Source: an uncultured Pelagibacteraceae bacterium (GTDB taxonomy: Bacteria; Pseudomonadota; Alphaproteobacteria; Pelagibacterales; Pelagibacteraceae). Taken from it: 64,000 nt of DNA. Below are positions 43,989-53,211 of the stretch, piece after piece. The translations under genes were made by a program, and so were the position numbers. The first letter of the stretch is position 1. Each line of letters begins with the position of its first letter. Location of the stretch: NCBI GenBank assembly GCA_902616675.1, contig CACMTV010000002.1:1-64000 (forward strand). Reading direction: 5' to 3'. The notes beneath the pieces were generated by a model. That model had not been told where the DNA came from and ran no database searches. It saw only the letters and a program-made list of their open reading frames with translations.

Positions 43989-45107
43989 ATGATCATAGGA
44001 GTACCAAAAGAAATAAAGCTTCAAGAGCATAGAATTGGCTTAACTCCTGATAGCGTTAAAATTTTAACGAAAAAAAATCATAAGGTTTTAGTACAAAGCA
44101 ACGGTGGATTCGAGGCAGGTTTTACAAATGAGGATTACAAAAATGCCGGCGCTCAAATAATTGATAATGCCGAAGAAATTTTTAAAGAGTCTGATATTAT
44201 TGTCAAAGTAAAAGAACCTCAAATGAGTGAAGTAAAAATGATAAGAGAAAATCAAATCATTTATACTTACTTACATTTAGCTGCTGCAAAAGAACTTACT
44301 GAGGAATTAATTAAATCTAAATCAATATGCATTGCATATGAAACCGTTACAGATGATTATGGCCGGCTACCTTTACTAGCACCAATGAGTGCTGTAGCAG
44401 GAAGAATGTCAATACAAGCTGGTGCACACTCACTTGAAAAAAATCAAAAGGGTAGAGGCTTATTATTAGGTGGAGCACCTGGAGTCGAGCCAGCTAATGT
44501 AGTTATTTTAGGTGGTGGCGTGGTTGGAGAAAATGCAGCAATAATAGCGACCGGAATGAAAAGTAAAGTTTACGTGGTAGACAAATCAAAAGATAGATTA
44601 AATCAACTACATAAAATGTTTGGAGATAAAATAATAGCGGCAGAAAGTAATAAAATAGATCTAAAAAAACTTGTTTCAGAATGTGATTTATTAATTGGCG
44701 GAGTTTTAATCCCTGGAGCAGAGGCACCAAAATTAGTATCAAAAGAAATGATAAAATCTATGAAAAGAGGTTCCGTAGTTGTTGATGTCGCGATTGACCA
44801 AGGAGGGTGTATAGAGACTAGCAAACCGACTACACATGCTAATCCTACTTATATCGTTGATGATGTGGTGCACTATTGTGTTGCTAATATGCCTGGGGGA
44901 GTTCCTAGGACTTCTACAATGGCATTAAATAAAGCAACTTTACCTTTATTGATAAAAATAGCTGACCAAGGTTATAAAAAGACACTTTTAGCTGACAAAA
45001 ATTTTTTAGCAGGTTTAAATGTTTTTAAAGGAAAGATTACCTGTAAGGGAGTTGCAGAGGCTTTCAACATAAAATATTTTTCACCAAAAGAAGCGATATC
45101 AGCTTAA
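43989..45107 (+). CDS. ald: Alanine dehydrogenase Ald
   Basis: A 372-residue NAD-dependent alanine dehydrogenase. IGVPKEIKLQEHRIGLTP with Arg15, IVKVKEP with Lys75 and IYTYLHLAAAKEL with His96 are the catalytic residues. GGGVVGENAA binds NAD. Reaction: L-alanine + NAD+ + H2O to pyruvate + NADH + ammonia, regenerating the amino acceptor for Tpa. It starts immediately after tpa, so the pair is one transcript. Confidence 0.93.
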   Translation: MIIGVPKEIKLQEHRIGLTPDSVKILTKKNHKVLVQSNGGFEAGFTNEDYKNAGAQIIDNAEEIFKESDIIVKVKEPQMSEVKMIRENQIIYTYLHLAAAKELTEELIKSKSICIAYETVTDDYGRLPLLAPMSAVAGRMSIQAGAHSLEKNQKGRGLLLGGAPGVEPANVVILGGGVVGENAAIIATGMKSKVYVVDKSKDRLNQLHKMFGDKIIAAESNKIDLKKLVSECDLLIGGVLIPGAEAPKLVSKEMIKSMKRGSVVVDVAIDQGGCIETSKPTTHANPTYIVDDVVHYCVANMPGGVPRTSTMALNKATLPLLIKIADQGYKKTLLADKNFLAGLNVFKGKITCKGVAEAFNIKYFSPKEAISA

Positions 45108-45230
45108 ACCCAAACCGGACTTAAAATTATTTTGATATAAAGAATTTGAGGTAATTTTTATTTAAAGCGCCCACTATGAACTTATTTTTTATTACATTGT
45201 GTACAAGATTGTGTTTTAATTCAAATAAGT

Positions 45231-45425
45231 ATGAGCTCGGAACTTGATAAAAATAATTTCTACTCTGAATTGAAAAATCCCAATTCAATTAGCAAAAGGG
45301 TCAATGTTAATGATTTAGTTTCTAAGATGAATGAGGACAAAAAAAAAGAGAGAAAGAACAGTTTAGTATTAGGCGCTGCCGCGGTATCAGCAGTAACTGT
45401 TTTTGGAATAATACTTACACTTTAA
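45231..45425 (+). CDS. Small protein with C-terminal membrane anchor
   Basis: A 64-residue protein. The first 45 residues are charged and Asn/Lys-rich (SELDKNNFYSELKNPNSI) and the last 20 form one hydrophobic helix (LVLGAAAVSAVTVFGIILTL), so it is probably tail-anchored in the inner membrane. It has the look of the tiny conserved genes of streamlined genomes. I recognise no family. It stands between ald and a sugar methyltransferase with 100-base gaps on both sides. Confidence 0.55.
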   Translation: MSSELDKNNFYSELKNPNSISKRVNVNDLVSKMNEDKKKERKNSLVLGAAAVSAVTVFGIILTL

Positions 45426-45492
45426 GTTTATCACCACCTAGACAATCTAAAAGTCGGTTTAAATAAAATTAAAGCACTGGTATAACTTCTTA

Positions 45493-46719
45493 ATGCGAAT
45501 TAATCAGTGTAGATCGTGTAAGTCCAATAAATTAGTAACATTATTCTCATTAGGAAACCTTAGTTTCACTGGAAAATTTTCTACCTTAAGAAAAAATATT
45601 AAAAAAACACCGATAACTTTAATTATTTGTCAAAATTGTGAATTAGTCCAATTAGCACACAATTACGATTTAAAATATTTATATGGTCCGGACTATGGTT
45701 ATAGAACTGGCATTAATAAAACAATGCTCGAACACGTAAAAAAAATAACAAAAACTTTAGCAAAAAAAACATCCTTAAAAAAAGGAGATATGGTTTTAGA
45801 TATTGCAAGTAATGATGGATCTTTATTAAATTGCTATAATAGAAATATTGTTAAATGTGGAATTGATCCAATACTAAATAAATACAGACAGAACTATAAA
45901 AAAATTAAATATGCAATACCAAGTTTTTTTTCTTTAAAAAAAATCAAAAGAAAAATAAACAAAAAATTCAAAATCATTACCGCTTTGTCAGTATTTTATG
46001 ATGCAGAAGATCCAAATAAATTTTTAAAGGATGTTAAAGACTTGTTAAAGCCAAACGGAGTTTTTTTATTAGAATTCGCTGATTTGGCATCAATTTTAAA
46101 ATATAAAATGTTTGATACTATTTGTCATGAACATTTAGAATATTACAGCAGTAAAGTAATAATAAATTTAGCTGATAAAAATGGCCTAAAAGTTTTTGAT
46201 ATTAAAGAAAATAATATTAATGGTGGAAGTAAACAATATTTTATTTGTCAAAAAGATTCAAAAATACCTTTAAATAAAAAAGTCATTAGAAAAACTATTA
46301 GCTTAGAAAACAAACTTCAAATGAATAAAGTTTCAACATTTACAAAATTTTTAAAAAATATTAATGAATCGAAAAAAAAATTGAATAATTTGATTAAGAC
46401 TATAAAAAATAAAAACCAAAATATTCATTGTTATGGTGCTTCTACTAAAGGAAATGTTCTTTTGCAGTATTTTAAAATAAATCATAAAAAAATTGATTTT
46501 GTCGCAGAAAGAAATAAGAACAAGTACGGTTTATATACACCAGGTTCAAGAATTAAAATAATATCTGAAAAAGCATCTAGAAAATTAAAACCAAATTATT
46601 ATTTAGTTCTACCTTGGCATTTTAAAAGCGAAATTTTAAAAAGAGAGAAACTTGCGATTAAGCAGGGAACAAAGTTTATTTTTCCGTTGCCTAAATTAAA
46701 AATAATAAAAAATATTTAG
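45493..46719 (+). CDS. Sugar C-methyltransferase (NovU/TylC3-type), copy 1
   Basis: A 408-residue enzyme. A zinc-ribbon-like start has INQCRSCKSNKLVTLFSLG with CxxC and ICQNCELVQLAH. The SAM core has DMVLDIASNDGSLLNCY, and the C-terminal part has HCYGASTKGNVLLQYF, VAERNKNKYG and VLPWHFKSEIL. It resembles the copy at 51931 closely, and both lie next to Gmd-like genes, which suggests a GDP- rather than dTDP-linked sugar for these two. It overlaps the convergent gmd by four bases. Confidence 0.85.
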   Translation: MRINQCRSCKSNKLVTLFSLGNLSFTGKFSTLRKNIKKTPITLIICQNCELVQLAHNYDLKYLYGPDYGYRTGINKTMLEHVKKITKTLAKKTSLKKGDMVLDIASNDGSLLNCYNRNIVKCGIDPILNKYRQNYKKIKYAIPSFFSLKKIKRKINKKFKIITALSVFYDAEDPNKFLKDVKDLLKPNGVFLLEFADLASILKYKMFDTICHEHLEYYSSKVIINLADKNGLKVFDIKENNINGGSKQYFICQKDSKIPLNKKVIRKTISLENKLQMNKVSTFTKFLKNINESKKKLNNLIKTIKNKNQNIHCYGASTKGNVLLQYFKINHKKIDFVAERNKNKYGLYTPGSRIKIISEKASRKLKPNYYLVLPWHFKSEILKREKLAIKQGTKFIFPLPKLKIIKNI

Positions 46720-47699
46720 TATCCGTATTTTTCGACAAATTCTAAATCAGCCCTTACCATATCGTCAACCAGACCTTGAAAAGAATATTTAGGTTTCCAT
46801 TTCAAAATTTTTTTTGCTTTAGAGCAGCTTCCTAGCAAGGTTTGTACATCTGCTGGTCTTTCAAGTTTTTTATCTATTTTGACGTACTTTCTATAATCTA
46901 AATCTACTGCTTTAAACGCTAGCTTTGCAAAGTCCCTAACAGAATATTGTTTACCAGTGCTTATTACAAAATCTTCTGGGTTTCTTTTATTTAACATCAT
47001 CCACATCGCTTTTACGTAATCTTCTGCATGTCCCCAATCTCTTTTGGCATCCATATTTCCAAGTTTTAAATCTTTTTGAAGTCCAAATTTTATCCTTGCA
47101 ACTGCATGCGTGATTTTTCTTGTAACAAACTCGAAACCTCTTCTTGGAGACTCGTGGTTAAAAAGTATGCCGCTGCAACAGAACAAGCCGTAAGCTTCTC
47201 TGTAATTTCTTGTTAAGTCAAATCCTGCAACTTTTGATATTCCGTATGTCGATCTTGGATAGAAAGGAGTTTTTTCGTTTTGAGGGATTTCTAGAACCTT
47301 GCCATACATTTCAGATGAAGCAGCAAAATAAAATTTTGTTTTTGGTGAAAATTCTTTTATCGCTGACAAAAGATAATGAGTCCCATTTATGTTAGTGTTT
47401 AAAGTTGAAAATTCGTCTTTGAATGCATAATCGATATAACTTTGGGCACCTAAATGGTAAATTTCTTGAGGTTTAATTTTTTGGATAATTTGTACTATAC
47501 TTGCGTAACTCTCTAACGAGGCAGGATGTAATTTAATATCGTTTAATAGGTGTTTTAATCTCCATAGCCTGTGAGTTTTATCTTCAGCAGCAACACGTCT
47601 TATTAATCCATGTACTTGATAATTTTTTTTTAATAAAAGCTCAGAGAGATAGGAACCATCCTGGCCAGTAATTCCAGTAATTAATGCTCTTTTTTTCAT
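46716..47699 (-). CDS. gmd: GDP-mannose 4,6-dehydratase
   Basis: A 327-residue extended SDR making GDP-4-keto-6-deoxymannose. ALITGITGQDGSYLSELL binds NADP, AASSEMYGK holds Ser128-Ser129-Glu130, YGISKVAG holds Tyr152 and Lys156, and FNHESPRRGFEFVTRKI is the substrate motif. The dehydratase Glu is present, in contrast to the paralogue at 53147. It provides a precursor for fucose, perosamine or C-methylated GDP-sugars and opens the main glycan island. Confidence 0.93.
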   Translation of the reverse strand: MKKRALITGITGQDGSYLSELLLKKNYQVHGLIRRVAAEDKTHRLWRLKHLLNDIKLHPASLESYASIVQIIQKIKPQEIYHLGAQSYIDYAFKDEFSTLNTNINGTHYLLSAIKEFSPKTKFYFAASSEMYGKVLEIPQNEKTPFYPRSTYGISKVAGFDLTRNYREAYGLFCCSGILFNHESPRRGFEFVTRKITHAVARIKFGLQKDLKLGNMDAKRDWGHAEDYVKAMWMMLNKRNPEDFVISTGKQYSVRDFAKLAFKAVDLDYRKYVKIDKKLERPADVQTLLGSCSKAKKILKWKPKYSFQGLVDDMVRADLEFVEKYGY

Positions 47700-47781
47700 T
47701 TTGTGTTCAAATCGTTATATTTTTTGAACAAACTATATTAAAAAAGGAACTAATACAATATATAAAGAAAAGGGACAGTTA

Positions 47782-48657
47782 ATGAAAAAATCTAAAAATT
47801 TTTTTACAAGATTATTGTTCAGTTTTGGTAAAAAATATCTGCCTGATTACATTTACTCTTTAATGTTATTCATAAGAACATTTAAAAAATTTAAGAGAGA
47901 AGTAACAAAAGAAAAATCTGAAATTAAATTCTCAAAAAAATTAGATCGAATTAATGATTTTGAATTCAAAATAACATCTCAAAATAACGAGGACGGGATA
48001 ATTAATTATATATTTAGTAAAATCCCTCACAATAAATATTTTGTTGAAATTGGTTTTAGTTATTATGAGTGTAATTCTTTGAATTTAATTAAAAATGGTT
48101 GGAATGGTAAATTAATTGATATAAACAAAGATGAATGTCTATCACTAAAAAGATTAACCTCATTTTTCTATCCTAAATCGAAAATTGAAATAACAAATAA
48201 AAAAATATTAAAAGACAACATCAACGAAACAGTATTTTCTAGTTCAGATGGTCAAATGATCGATTTTTTTTCTTTAGACATCGATGGAAATGATTATTGG
48301 GTTTTAAAAGAATTGGATGTAGACAAAATCAATGTTATTTGTTGTGAGTATAATCATTATATTGGAAACAATGTAAAAAAAACTATACCCTATGATCCAA
48401 ATCACATATGGAAAAATAATGGATGCTTTGGAGCATCGTTAGATGCCATGACAAACTTACTAGAAGCAAAAGGCTTTAATTTAATAGCTGTAGAAAGTTC
48501 AGGCACTAATGCTTTTTATATTAAAAAAAAATTTGCGGAAAAATTTGAAATTTTATCCTCGATAAAAAGCTGGAAATCAGCTGATAGAAATAATAGTGAG
48601 GAACAAATTAAATACATAAAAAATTCAGTTAAAAATTTTGAATTTTTAAATCTATAA
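47782..48657 (+). CDS. FkbM-like/unknown Rossmann-fold protein of the glycan island
   Basis: A 291-residue protein. SQNNEDGIINYIFSKI and FVEIGFSYYECNSLNLI with DGNDYWVLKEL resemble methyltransferase-like proteins with a modified SAM motif (E-I-G-x-x), as often seen in glycan clusters. A Lys-rich N-terminus with a hydrophobic stretch may associate with the membrane. No catalytic assignment is possible. It leads a plus-strand pair with the GT61 gene 8 bases later. Confidence 0.5.
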   Translation: MKKSKNFFTRLLFSFGKKYLPDYIYSLMLFIRTFKKFKREVTKEKSEIKFSKKLDRINDFEFKITSQNNEDGIINYIFSKIPHNKYFVEIGFSYYECNSLNLIKNGWNGKLIDINKDECLSLKRLTSFFYPKSKIEITNKKILKDNINETVFSSSDGQMIDFFSLDIDGNDYWVLKELDVDKINVICCEYNHYIGNNVKKTIPYDPNHIWKNNGCFGASLDAMTNLLEAKGFNLIAVESSGTNAFYIKKKFAEKFEILSSIKSWKSADRNNSEEQIKYIKNSVKNFEFLNL

Positions 48658-48665
48658 GGATTAAT

Positions 48666-49772
48666 TTGAAGAAAATAAATAAAGCTGCTCAAAAAATATT
48701 TAAAAAATTTTTTTATAATATTTTTAATTTAATACATGGTAAAATTGAAGGTGTAGTCTCATCAAAAGATAATCATAGAATTAAAACTTTAGAGTCTAGT
48801 TTTCAAAAAACAAATAAATATAAAGTTTTTATTATTAAAGAAGGAAGATTGTATACTGATAGAGTTCATGATGCAGCTATAATTTTAGACAATAATATTG
48901 TTGAGGGACCTTCTTTTCAATTGAGACCGGTAAATAACGTGAGTGCTGATCAAAATATTGTTTTAAAAAAAGGCACGCCAAGATTTAAAAAAAAATTAAG
49001 CGGCACCACATTATCTTTACTTACCGGAGGAGCCGGCAATGATAATTATTTTCATTGGTTGTTTGATGTTCTACCTAGAATTAAAATTTGTGAAAAAGTT
49101 TTAGACATTTCAAAAATTGATTATTTTTTATTTCCAGAAATTGAAAAAAAATTTCAGACAGAAAGTCTAGATAAATTAAAAATACCAAGAAATAAAAGAT
49201 TATCGAGTAAAAATTATAGACATATAACAACTGATGAAATTATAATTACTCAACATCCTTATTGCATTAACAATGATGCAGATGTAGAAATTGAAAACAT
49301 TCCAATTTGGATCTCTCAATGGCTTAAATCAGTTTGTTTAGACAAAACTCTATTTGGTAATAATGACTATCCAAAAAAAATTTATATAGACAGGAAAGAC
49401 TCTACCTCAAATAATAAAAAGTTACGGACTATTATTAACGAAGATGAAGTAAAAGACTTGTTAAAAAAATATGACTTTAAAATTATATCATTAAGTGATT
49501 ATTCTTTTGAAGAGCAGATTAGAATTATAAATAGTGCAAAAGTAATTGTAGGGCTTCATGGTGCTGGTTTTGCCAATTTTTGTTTTTGTGAACCAAATAC
49601 TAAAGTGGTAGAGTTAAAAAGTAGTACTTCTGGTAAAATGTATGAAAATCTAGCATTTAATAACAAACTTGAATATAAATCAGTTGTTAGCGAACCTGTT
49701 GGAACTAATTTTAATAATCAGTATGGAAACATAAAAGTATCAATAGAAAATTTAGAAAAACAATTAAAGTGA
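48666..49772 (+). CDS. Glycosyltransferase family 61-like protein (DUF563)
   Basis: A 368-residue enzyme beginning at a TTG start supported by an AAGGA site. TGGAGNDNYFHWLFDVLPRI (about 121-140) and the C-terminal NSAKVIVGLHGAGFANFCFCEP are the GT61 motifs; YIDRKDS lies between them. Such enzymes transfer xylose or other sugars. The gene belongs with the glycan island; donor and acceptor are unknown. Confidence 0.8.
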   Translation: MKKINKAAQKIFKKFFYNIFNLIHGKIEGVVSSKDNHRIKTLESSFQKTNKYKVFIIKEGRLYTDRVHDAAIILDNNIVEGPSFQLRPVNNVSADQNIVLKKGTPRFKKKLSGTTLSLLTGGAGNDNYFHWLFDVLPRIKICEKVLDISKIDYFLFPEIEKKFQTESLDKLKIPRNKRLSSKNYRHITTDEIIITQHPYCINNDADVEIENIPIWISQWLKSVCLDKTLFGNNDYPKKIYIDRKDSTSNNKKLRTIINEDEVKDLLKKYDFKIISLSDYSFEEQIRIINSAKVIVGLHGAGFANFCFCEPNTKVVELKSSTSGKMYENLAFNNKLEYKSVVSEPVGTNFNNQYGNIKVSIENLEKQLK

Positions 49773-49869
49773 CGTATTTAAAAAAAAGATATTACATAGT
49801 AAGATTAAACAATAAACTGGTCTCAACAAAAAATGTGTCACCAATAAATTTTTTTATAATTTTAATTTC

Positions 49870-50784
49870 ATGAAAAATAATTTTTTAAAATATTGGTATA
49901 AATTGTTTGATAAACAAGCCTACTTAGATTTCAAAAATACTAGCAGAACTGAATTGACAATTAAATTATTTAAGTCGAAATATGAAGAACAAATTTATCA
50001 AATTCAAAAAAAAATCAAAAATCAAAAAAAAATATCATTTTTACATTCAGGTCATATAGGTGATATCATAAATACTCTTCCTGTAATAAAAGAGATAGCC
50101 AAAACACATTTGTGTGAACTATATATTAATATAGATAAGCCTTTAGAGGTATATCATCACGCTCATCAAGCAGGAAATGTTTACATCAATAAAAAAATAT
50201 ATGAAATGTTATTACCTTTGCTCCAATCTCAAAAATATATTGACAAAGTAAATGTATACACTAACCAATCTATTGATATAAATTTTGATCTAGTAAGAGA
50301 TTTGCCAATTAATTTACTTTTTGATAATTTAAGATATGGCTCCCTTATCGCAGGAGTGCAGCCAGATATTAGTCAAGCTTATTTAAATGTTGAACCCCAC
50401 CCGAGCATAGTAAATAAAATAGTTATTTTAAGATCTCTTCGATATCAAAATCAATTTATTAATTACAAGTTTATTGAAAATTATAAAGATACTTTATTTG
50501 TAGGAACAAAAGATGAGTATAATGAATTAAAAAAAGAAATTAAAAATATGGAATTTTATGATTGTAAAGACTTTTTAGAAATGACGCAAATTATTAAAGC
50601 GGGAAGATTTTTTGTTGGAAATTCTTCTCTTGGAATTGATTTAGCAGAAGCAGTTAAATCCCCGAGATTACTAGAAGCTTGCCCTGGTTTCCCAGCACGT
50701 CAAATACATGGTTTAGATGCTTACGATTTTTATTTTCAACCTCATTTTGAAAAATTTTTTAAAATTCTAGATCAAAAAACTTAA
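49870..50784 (+). CDS. GT-B (heptosyltransferase/GT9-like) glycosyltransferase
   Basis: A 304-residue protein with an FLHSGHIGDIINTLPVIKEIA N-terminal motif, the G-D-x-x-x-x-L-P of GT9 enzymes, and a later GRFFVGNSSLGIDLAEAV, corresponding to the donor-binding S-x-x-x-H/A region. The region between 49773 and 49869 is AT-rich and shows no gene. It would add a sugar to the surface glycan; the sugar is unknown. Confidence 0.65.
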   Translation: MKNNFLKYWYKLFDKQAYLDFKNTSRTELTIKLFKSKYEEQIYQIQKKIKNQKKISFLHSGHIGDIINTLPVIKEIAKTHLCELYINIDKPLEVYHHAHQAGNVYINKKIYEMLLPLLQSQKYIDKVNVYTNQSIDINFDLVRDLPINLLFDNLRYGSLIAGVQPDISQAYLNVEPHPSIVNKIVILRSLRYQNQFINYKFIENYKDTLFVGTKDEYNELKKEIKNMEFYDCKDFLEMTQIIKAGRFFVGNSSLGIDLAEAVKSPRLLEACPGFPARQIHGLDAYDFYFQPHFEKFFKILDQKT

Positions 50785-50790
50785 TAAAAA

Positions 50791-51507
50791 TTATTTCTTT
50801 TTAAAAAGAATATCCCCGTAATAGTAATCTTTATTAAATTTTGATACTTTATAATTATTTTTGAATATATTTTTATACTTCATCTTTTTCATAAACATAA
50901 TCAATTTTTTTGGCGAAAAAAAAATTATTGGATGAATACTTCCAGGAACTCCAAATTGTATAGAAAAATAATTTTTTTTTCTTTTATTAAAGGGGGTATA
51001 ACTTATTAAAACAAATTTTGGATTTAATTTTATTAGTCTTTTCATCATTTGCTCATAGTTTTCTAAATATTGCATTGAGCTATTGAAGTAAACTATATCA
51101 ACATTTTTCAACTTTAACTCATTTAAAGAAGAAATATATTTTATATTTGATTTAAATTTTTTTGGTATTTTATTTTTAATAATTCTTACTAATTTTTGAG
51201 TATCCAAGACTATACATTTAGTTTTAATATTTGTTGCCTTTTCAATGTAACTATAAGCCGGATTTGATCCACCGCCTATATCAATAATCACTGGTTTCTT
51301 TTTGTTTAAAAGAGCAGGCAATAAAGCTGCTATGTAAAATCTATCAATTAATTCAACTTTATTAGGACCTTCAAATTTTGTAAATCTATAATCAAAATAT
51401 TCTCCGATATTATTTGAAAAATTTTGAGCTTTTTTGTAGGTGTTAAATTTTCTCCCATATTCTGGTTTTGGTTTTTTTTTAAAATATTTTGAGAGTTTAA
51501 TTTTCAT
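50791..51507 (-). CDS. Putative methyltransferase (TIGR04325-like)
   Basis: A 238-residue protein with a Rossmann-type motif PVIIDIGGGSNPAYSYI (about 72-88) followed by KCIVLDTQKLV, a common layout of the TIGR04325 methyltransferase family in glycan loci. The C-terminal LISYTPFNKRKKNYF matches it. SAM-dependent modification of a sugar is a guess. It is tightly coupled to the DUF6165 gene (5-base gap). Confidence 0.65.
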   Translation of the reverse strand: MKIKLSKYFKKKPKPEYGRKFNTYKKAQNFSNNIGEYFDYRFTKFEGPNKVELIDRFYIAALLPALLNKKKPVIIDIGGGSNPAYSYIEKATNIKTKCIVLDTQKLVRIIKNKIPKKFKSNIKYISSLNELKLKNVDIVYFNSSMQYLENYEQMMKRLIKLNPKFVLISYTPFNKRKKNYFSIQFGVPGSIHPIIFFSPKKLIMFMKKMKYKNIFKNNYKVSKFNKDYYYGDILFKKK

Positions 51508-51511
51508 TAAA

Positions 51512-51898
51512 CTAATATTTAGCGTATTTTTTTATTTCTCTTATATTTGAATTAGTCAATTTATTAATTTTTAATTTAAGCTTAGCTCTTTCATCATTTA
51601 ATTTATATACACCTTTTGCAAGTTCGGAAAGCCTTTCCAGGTGCTTTTGCGTTAACCTTTTTTGATCTTCCATCTCCCACATTTTCATATTAGTATTTTT
51701 TAAACTTTTCCAGAGTCTTTTAATACTGTTATTAATTTTAATATTTTTTCTTAAGATATTTTTTAAAATAAACAATTCTTTATTAACAAAATTTAAGTCC
51801 GCTCTGTTTGAAATTTTAAGTTTTTTTATTTCTAAAATTGTAATTCTGTCTATCAAGTCACCTATAGAACTCTCTACAAGAATTTTTTTTGTTTTCAT
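51512..51898 (-). CDS. DUF6165-like protein
   Basis: A 128-residue helical protein starting at ATG 51898; an in-frame extension to 51982 overlaps the divergent gene and lacks sense. LVESSIGDLIDRITILEIKKLKI near the N-terminus and a C-terminal ELAKGVYKLNDERAKLKLKIN coiled coil match the DUF6165 type found in glycan clusters. It may interact with the neighbouring methyltransferase-like protein. Function is unknown. Confidence 0.65.
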   Translation of the reverse strand: MKTKKILVESSIGDLIDRITILEIKKLKISNRADLNFVNKELFILKNILRKNIKINNSIKRLWKSLKNTNMKMWEMEDQKRLTQKHLERLSELAKGVYKLNDERAKLKLKINKLTNSNIREIKKYAKY

Positions 51899-51930
51899 TT
51901 TATTATTATTTATTGTAATAACTACCTTAA

Positions 51931-53211
51931 ATGAAAAAGCAAATAAAAAAAGTAAAAAAATGCTTACTTTGTAAAGGCTCAAATTTAGTTTCTTTGTTTA
52001 ATGTCGGGAATTTGTACGTAAGTAATTTTGTAAAGAAAAAAGATATTAAAAAAGGAGTAAAATCTCCACTTAATCTATTATATTGTAAAAATTGCACTCT
52101 TATTCAGCTTTCTCACATCGCGCCTCAAGAATTAATGTATAGAAGATTCTACTGGTATAAATCAGGTGTAACCAAAATAATGAAGGATGCATTAAAAAAT
52201 ATTTATACTGAGAGTTTAAAACACATAAAATTAAATAAAAAAGATGTAGTATTAGATATAGGTGCGAACGATGGCACTTTATTAAAATATTATAAAAAAA
52301 ATAAATTTATCACAATAGGTTGCGAACCAGCCAATAATCTTAAAAAAGAACTTAGCAGTAATTGTAATCATGTTATAAACAACTTTTGGTCCTACAAAGA
52401 ACTATTAAAAATTTTAACGAAGAAAAAAATTAAAAAACCAAAAATTATTACAGCAATAGGAATGTTTTATGATCTTGAAGACCCCAATAAGTTTATTAGC
52501 GATGCCACAAAGTCACTCGACGATGAAGGAATTTTTATTGCACAATTAATGTGTTTGAAATCAATGATTAAGCAAAATGATTTAGGTAATATTTGCCACG
52601 AACATATAGAATTTTATTCCCTAAAATCTCTTAAATATTTATTTGAAAACAATGGTATGGAAATATTTAAAATTGAGGAAAACGACATCAATGGGGGAAG
52701 CTATCGTATATATTGTAGAAAATATAAAAAAGGTAGTATAAAACTTCAAAATGAAAATGTTCTTAAGCTTATGAAAAATTTTGTAAAAAGAGTCAAAAAA
52801 AATAAAGAAAAAATAGTAAAATTTGTGAATAAAAGATTAAAAGAAAATAAAAAGATTTATTTATATGGTGCTTCAACTAAGGGTAACACTTTTTTACAAT
52901 ATTATAAATTAGATTACAAAAAAATACCTTTTGCTGCTGAAAGAACACCATCGAAATGGGGCAGATATACTATTGGTACGGGTATCAAAATCATTCCAGA
53001 GAATGAGGCACGGAAATTGAATCCCGATTATTTTCTCGTCACACCTTGGGCTTTTATAAAAGAATTCGTAAAAAGAGAAAAAAAATGGTTAAAAAGGGGT
53101 GGAAAATTTATAGTTCCTTTTCCAAAATTAAAAATTATAAAAGATAATGCCAAAGAAAAAAAAGATTTTAATTTTAGGTGTAACGGGTCAAGACGGATCT
53201 TTCTTGGCTAA
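51931..53211 (+). CDS. Sugar C-methyltransferase (NovU/TylC3-type), copy 2
   Basis: A 426-residue enzyme. KKCLLCKGSNLVSLFNVG and LYCKNCTLIQLSHIAP form the zinc-binding N-terminus, DVVLDIGANDGTLLKYY the SAM site, and YGASTKGNTFLQYYKLDYKK with AERTPSKWGRYTIG the sugar half. It is paralogous to the copy at 45493. Its 3' end overlaps the Gmd-like gene by 65 bases; the terminal 21 codons after AKEK are poorly conserved in character and may be extra. Confidence 0.85.
   Translation: MKKQIKKVKKCLLCKGSNLVSLFNVGNLYVSNFVKKKDIKKGVKSPLNLLYCKNCTLIQLSHIAPQELMYRRFYWYKSGVTKIMKDALKNIYTESLKHIKLNKKDVVLDIGANDGTLLKYYKKNKFITIGCEPANNLKKELSSNCNHVINNFWSYKELLKILTKKKIKKPKIITAIGMFYDLEDPNKFISDATKSLDDEGIFIAQLMCLKSMIKQNDLGNICHEHIEFYSLKSLKYLFENNGMEIFKIEENDINGGSYRIYCRKYKKGSIKLQNENVLKLMKNFVKRVKKNKEKIVKFVNKRLKENKKIYLYGASTKGNTFLQYYKLDYKKIPFAAERTPSKWGRYTIGTGIKIIPENEARKLNPDYFLVTPWAFIKEFVKREKKWLKRGGKFIVPFPKLKIIKDNAKEKKDFNFRCNGSRRIFLG

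Noticed and set aside
49773-49869. Possible tiny gene bridging the GT61 and GT9-like genes
   Set aside because: The apparent frame does not keep a multiple of three between the start and stop positions and has no ribosome site.
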